A stretch of 37,083 nucleotides of DNA from a virus. Made by a program: the position numbers and the translations under genes. The first letter of the stretch is position 1. Every line of letters starts with the position of its first letter. The stretch lies in the IMG/VR virus record IMGVR_UViG_3300030339_000134, positions 1 through 37,083 of that record; one strand, written 5' to 3'. A model generated the notes under the pieces. It did not search any database, had not been told where the DNA came from, and worked only from the letters and a program-made list of their open reading frames with translations. Of the stretch, positions 34,087 to 37,083 are shown piece after piece.

Positions 34087-34179
34087 TTTTCATTAAAATT
34101 TGTAAATTTACCAATAGCCAAAAAGTCTGACATTCACAATTCGTGATTATCAGAATTTTTTATTTGTATTGTGCTTGAA

Positions 34180-34779
34180 TTAACGAGTTTCTTTCAACAT
34201 TAGAACTGGAGCAATATCAGAGATAAGTCCTTCAACATCTCCATTTCCACAAGTGAACGCCTCATTGATAGCATCAGTTTTGATACTGTATGTTACTTTT
34301 TGAACAAAGAGTGCTTCTTTTTCTTCTTCAGTCATAAAATCAGCACTCATGATCAATTCTTCGAGTTTATCTGAATATTTGTTTAACAGATCGTTATTCA
34401 TAATCATTTCTGATTTTTCATCAACAAATGACTCCCCATATTTTTCACGTAGTTCTGTTGCTCTTTCTTCATCAACACTTCCGGTGTATTTTTTTACAAC
34501 CATGAACATGATTTTGTCACCTTTTTCACTTTCAACCTTAATTGATTCAGGATTTCTTTTCATACCAAGATATAATTTCTTGTATTCATCAAGGCAAATG
34601 CCTTTGATGTCGCCTTCAATTGATTTCTGCTCAGCTGTTTTGTCTTTGATTTCTTCCTTTAATGTATTGAATTTTTTCAATTTATCAGCAAAATCTTCGC
34701 CTTTAACAACTGCAACAGGTTTTAAATCTTTTTTTGCGGCTGGTGCTTTTACTGCTACCACTTTTTTACCTAATGCCAT
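34180..34779 (-). CDS. Hypothetical protein with Lys/Ala-rich start
   Basis: A 199-residue soluble protein. The first 25 residues (MALGKKVVAVKAPAAKKDLK) are a basic, flexible tail; residues 27-60 are a coiled coil (EDFADKLKKFNTLKEEIKDK). The rest is mixed, with GDKIMFMVVKKYTGSVDEER. Codon use is richer in G and C than in the small genes nearby, which fits a well-expressed core phage gene. The function is not recognised; nucleic acid binding is possible. Confidence 0.7.
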   Translation of the reverse strand: MALGKKVVAVKAPAAKKDLKPVAVVKGEDFADKLKKFNTLKEEIKDKTAEQKSIEGDIKGICLDEYKKLYLGMKRNPESIKVESEKGDKIMFMVVKKYTGSVDEERATELREKYGESFVDEKSEMIMNNDLLNKYSDKLEELIMSADFMTEEEKEALFVQKVTYSIKTDAINEAFTCGNGDVEGLISDIAPVLMLKETR

Positions 34780-34867
34780 AATTTTATATTTTAAATGTTA
34801 TTTATTTCTACAATTACAATAATAATGATATTTTTTCAATAAAAAAACTTTTTTGATGTTTTTTTAT

Positions 34868-34969
34868 TTAAAATTCGGCGTTAGGTTGAATATTCAAATG
34901 TTCAGCACCAAATCCAGTTAAAAACATTTCATTAAATTGTTCATCCTCAATTGTCATTTTTGCTTCCAT
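34868..34969 (-). CDS. Very small acidic protein
   Basis: A 33-residue ORF, MEAKMTIEDEQFNEMFLTGF then GAEHLNIQPNAEF. It is short, but a perfect Bacteroidota promoter lies 39 bases upstream, and the next start in the same direction is beyond its stop. It may be a small regulator. Confidence 0.5.
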   Translation of the reverse strand: MEAKMTIEDEQFNEMFLTGFGAEHLNIQPNAEF

Positions 34970-35008
34970 TTTTGTGATTTTAAGTGTGTTTCTATTATTT
35001 CAACAGTA

Positions 35009-35040
35009 CAAAGATACGAAATTTATTTAAAATATCCAAA
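35009..35040 (-). promoter_or_regulatory. Complete Bacteroidota promoter
   Basis: Minus-strand TTTG (35040-35037), 20 bases, TATCTTTG (35016-35009), before the small gene at 34868. Confidence 0.8.
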
Positions 35041-35042
35041 TA

Positions 35043-35549
35043 TTAACTGAATAATTTATTCCAAAATGATTTTTTTTCGTAAAATTGATATTTTCCAATT
35101 TTTTTATTATAAATAACTAATTTAATTTCTATTAATTGTATAATAAGTTTAGGAAATTCAAAATCATATTTAACCTCAGGTTCATCTATAACATCATAAC
35201 AATACATATAAAATGGTTCTTGTTTTGTAGACCAATAAATATCTGGACTATCATTAATAATTACCATTTTTTCACCAACTTTAGGACGATTTATTGTGTG
35301 AGAATATCCAGAATGATTTGAAAGCCAATATAAATCTAATATGTTATTATGTAAAACTTTACCGTTCCAATGTTTATATTTAACCCAACCATCATGTATA
35401 TGCCAAGCAGTAAAACCTAATGGGTTAATAAATTCATTAAATAGATTTCTTGAAATTTCTTGTTCTTGATGTAAACTTTTTGAAGATTCCATAAATGCTG
35501 TTGCACCAGAGCCTTTTACTACTATTCCATTTTCTAATTGATATTCCAT
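35043..35549 (-). CDS. Hypothetical protein
   Basis: A 168-residue protein with many aromatic residues and His (FTAWHIHDGWVKYKHWNGKV, LYWLSNHSGYSHTINRPKVG) and a beta-rich C-terminal half ending KKSFWNKLFS. The central WHIHDGW and NHSGYSH clusters could bind metal. No family is recognised. A perfect Bacteroidota promoter lies 41 bases upstream. Confidence 0.7.
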   Translation of the reverse strand: MEYQLENGIVVKGSGATAFMESSKSLHQEQEISRNLFNEFINPLGFTAWHIHDGWVKYKHWNGKVLHNNILDLYWLSNHSGYSHTINRPKVGEKMVIINDSPDIYWSTKQEPFYMYCYDVIDEPEVKYDFEFPKLIIQLIEIKLVIYNKKIGKYQFYEKKSFWNKLFS

Positions 35550-35589
35550 ACTCTTTGTGATTTTAAGTGTTTCTATCGTTTCAATAACA

Positions 35590-35621
35590 CAAAGATAATT
35601 ATTAGTTTATACACTACCAAA
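35590..35621 (-). promoter_or_regulatory. Complete Bacteroidota promoter
   Basis: Minus-strand TTTG (35621-35618), 20 bases, then TATCTTTG-type TAnnTTTG (35597-35590). Confidence 0.8.
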
Positions 35622-35625
35622 CTTT

Positions 35626-36210
35626 TTATGCTAATTTTTTATCTCTTATCAAATTTCTTAAAAATATATTTTTTTCTCCACCTAATAATTCTATCCATTC
35701 TTTATATTCTGATATTTTTGAAAAATTTTGAAATTTTAACCATGCCTTATAATTGTTTACAAGTGATTCTCTACCACTTTTTGCATTAATTAAATCATCT
35801 TCTGAAGAATAGTCTTCTTCAACAATTTCTGGAAAATATTTTTCTACCACAAAATCTGTAAAATCAGGATATAATTCTTTGTTAAATACTCTTTCATCAC
35901 AAAGAAAGCAGACTGAAGTTAATGAATCGTTTAGATCAGGTTCTTCAAAATATGCAATTTTGATATCGTTTTCAAGTAATTGATCAGCAATTTGATTTAA
36001 TGTTCCTGTTGATTTAGAAGTAAAGTCTCTTTTACTATTAGTTGTTCCACCATTTAAAACAATCCAGGTTTTCCAATTTTCTACAAAGTCAATATACTCT
36101 GTATCGTCTTTATATTTGTTAGCATACTGTTCAACAGCATGACCACATTGAATACCTTGCTGAATACCAGTTAGTTGATAAGGTACAAAAAAATACATTC
36201 TTTTTTCCAT
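35626..36210 (-). CDS. Peptidyl-tRNA-hydrolase-2-like protein
   Basis: A 194-residue protein whose first 110 residues follow the PTH2 plan: MYFFVPYQLTGIQQGIQCGH then AVEQYAN, a Trp-containing helix and strand (FVENWKTWIVLNGG), a middle helix (LNQIADQLLENDIKIAYFEE) and TSVCFLCDERVF. The QCxHA motif corresponds to the PTH2 helix 1 signature. PTH2 releases peptides from stalled peptidyl-tRNA; the usual DxGxTQ motif is altered to EEPDLNDSLT, so activity is uncertain. The C-terminal 80 residues are extra. It forms an operon with two paralogous genes. Confidence 0.65.
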   Translation of the reverse strand: MEKRMYFFVPYQLTGIQQGIQCGHAVEQYANKYKDDTEYIDFVENWKTWIVLNGGTTNSKRDFTSKSTGTLNQIADQLLENDIKIAYFEEPDLNDSLTSVCFLCDERVFNKELYPDFTDFVVEKYFPEIVEEDYSSEDDLINAKSGRESLVNNYKAWLKFQNFSKISEYKEWIELLGGEKNIFLRNLIRDKKLA

Positions 36211-36537
36211 TTATTTTTCTTTTTCGTTTAAAATAGTTAAATATAATTTTTGAAGATGTGCCACAGTATATTCAATATCGTTTTTATTAATATTGTGCGC
36301 ACATTTTATAATTCCTTTTTCGTTTGTTGTAAAATTGCTTGCAAGAATATTTTGTGTTACTCTAATACAAAATAATTGAAAATTTTTTAGTTTATCTTCC
36401 TCTTCTTCTTTATTTTCTGTAGTAATAATCCAATTAAAATTAACATCTATTGGTGCTTTCTTTTTTTTTAAAGAGTTAAGTTTTAATTTTCTTTCCTCTT
36501 TTATGGTTAATTTCCGTTTTTTTATATTGATGTTCAT
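36211..36537 (-). CDS. Tandem paralogue A
   Basis: A 108-residue protein with a basic start (MNINIKKRKLTIKEERKLKL) and an acidic, helical body (FNWIITTENKEEEEDKLKNF, QLFCIRVTQNILASN, YTVAHLQKLYLTIL). It matches paralogue B in order and spacing: W-x(n)-ExxL-xFxLFCxxxxxxL and a C-terminal L-x3-LxxxI helix. Its stop is adjacent to the PTH2-like start, and it overlaps paralogue B by four bases. Confidence 0.7.
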   Translation of the reverse strand: MNINIKKRKLTIKEERKLKLNSLKKKKAPIDVNFNWIITTENKEEEEDKLKNFQLFCIRVTQNILASNFTTNEKGIIKCAHNINKNDIEYTVAHLQKLYLTILNEKEK

Positions 36538-36857
36538 ATGTTTTTTAATTTTTGTTTTACGATAATTTTAAATAAGCATTCTAAATCTTCTAAAGTTGCT
36601 TCTGTGTCTATTTGATTTTCTTCTATATCATATGAATGGTCAACAATATCTTCATTTATTTTAACATTATTTTCAAGTAAATCTTTTACTATTGAAAGAC
36701 AAAATAGATGAAAATCTTCTAATGATTCATCAGATTTTTCACCTTTTAATTTCCATTCATAACCAATCATTGATTTTGATTTATTTTTTAAAATTAAATC
36801 ATATTTTAATTGACCTAAATCTTTTAAATCTTGGTTTCTTTTAATATTTATAATCAT
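36534..36857 (-). CDS. Tandem paralogue B
   Basis: A 107-residue protein (MIINIKRNQDLKDLGQLKYD, YEWKLKGEKSDESLEDFHLF, CLSIVKDLLENNVKINEDIV) related to paralogue A by tandem duplication. Both have the LFC signature in the middle and an acidic C-terminal half. The function is unknown; they may form a heterodimer. Confidence 0.7.
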   Translation of the reverse strand: MIINIKRNQDLKDLGQLKYDLILKNKSKSMIGYEWKLKGEKSDESLEDFHLFCLSIVKDLLENNVKINEDIVDHSYDIEENQIDTEATLEDLECLFKIIVKQKLKNI

Positions 36858-36945
36858 CTTTAGTTTATTAAATTTTGACTACATTCAACACATCTATTAA
36901 TCAAGAGTAACAATTGGCAATTTATTTTATTAAAAATAATATAAA

Positions 36946-37083
36946 TTATTTGTGATAACTTTCCTTAAATTTAGTGCTCCAAGTTGGGTCTGGTTTATAA
37001 TTAGAATTTATAAAATATTCATAGATTGGCTGCCAATCTATTTCTGGATCAAATGAACTTTTATCATCAATTAAAACATTATA
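36946..37083 (-). CDS. C-terminal end of an unidentified gene
   Basis: A minus-strand frame enters from the right edge and stops at 36946: YNVLIDDKSSFDPEIDWQPI then YEYFINSNYKPDPTWSTKFK and ESYHK, 45 residues. LIDD followed by a short aromatic end recalls the C-terminal portion of small HAD-type phosphatases, but too little is visible to assign it. Confidence 0.6.
   Translation of the reverse strand, partial: YNVLIDDKSSFDPEIDWQPIYEYFINSNYKPDPTWSTKFKESYHK

Noticed and set aside
1-37083. CRISPR array
   Set aside because: Repeats present are gene seams and tRNA arms with unequal, coding spacing; there are no regular repeat-spacer units or cas genes.
1-37083. Ribosomal RNA or insertion sequence
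   Set aside because: No rRNA signature and no transposase with terminal inverted repeats; the mobile genes are homing-type endonucleases.

Overview
The window is very AT-rich, gene-dense DNA that most likely comes from a large (jumbo-type) tailed phage of a Bacteroidota host. No virion structural gene lies in it, so this is inferred. The evidence is a huge tRNA array, four homing-type endonucleases (HNH, PD-(D/E)XK-like, two GIY-YIG), a polynucleotide ligase, and many small unrecognised genes in overlapping runs. The host call rests on promoters matching the Bacteroidota consensus (TTTG, about 20 bases, TAnnTTTG, usually TATCTTTG), mostly without Shine-Dalgarno sequences.

Bases 1-5820 hold a gene end, a GFVSNSSSSSF-type protein, a frameshifted gene and about 25 tRNA or tRNA-like genes. 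More tRNAs follow at 7273, 7609, 8200, 8294, 11696, 12316, 12403 and 12540. No tRNA gene encodes CCA. Many are abnormal: D-arms missing from their normal place, hairpins inserted in the variable loop, long insertions at the anticodon loop, or no anticodon loop at all. Three segments (1311-1438, 2205-2352, 12197-12303) have the layout of amino-acid attenuators: a short leader ORF, a terminator, and a sequence at the leader's stop codon complementary to the 5' arm of the terminator. The leader at 12197 has five consecutive Gln codons and is followed by three tRNA-Gln genes. In the leader at 2205, 22 of 29 residues are Asn, Ile, Asp, Tyr, Glu, Met or Cys, the set decoded by the array that follows. 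I consider this phage-encoded, charging-responsive control of tRNA genes the most exciting candidate system here.

Bases 8387-11020 and 24514-26136 (mostly minus strand) and 30025-32815 (plus strand) hold small genes built as cassettes. The proteins begin MK[YH][IL]KxFE-like and usually end K[YF]N[LI], and neighbouring genes join at a conserved DNA seam of about 35 bases that holds the end of one gene and the start of the next. Middles differ (ankyrin repeats, nucleotidyltransferase, unknowns). The N-terminus resembles T4 capsid-targeting sequences, and a ferritin-like protein with a similar start closes the plus-strand run.

Bases 13043-24400 are almost all minus strand: small membrane proteins, a cation diffusion facilitator, a TPR membrane protein, and an envelope operon (two coiled-coil proteins, a membrane-anchored solute-binding/OmpA fusion, an ABC permease and an ABC ATPase), then small genes including a J-domain protein and a SWIM zinc-finger protein. 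Bases 26202-29467 carry a CCA-adding/poly(A)-polymerase-like protein, a five-repeat GIY-YIG protein and a ligase. Bases 32817-37083 carry a non-coding stretch with direct repeats, a radical SAM protein, unknown genes, a peptidyl-tRNA-hydrolase-2-like protein and two tandem paralogues. The CCA-adding-like enzyme, ligase and peptidyl-tRNA hydrolase may service the unusual tRNAs; that link is inference.
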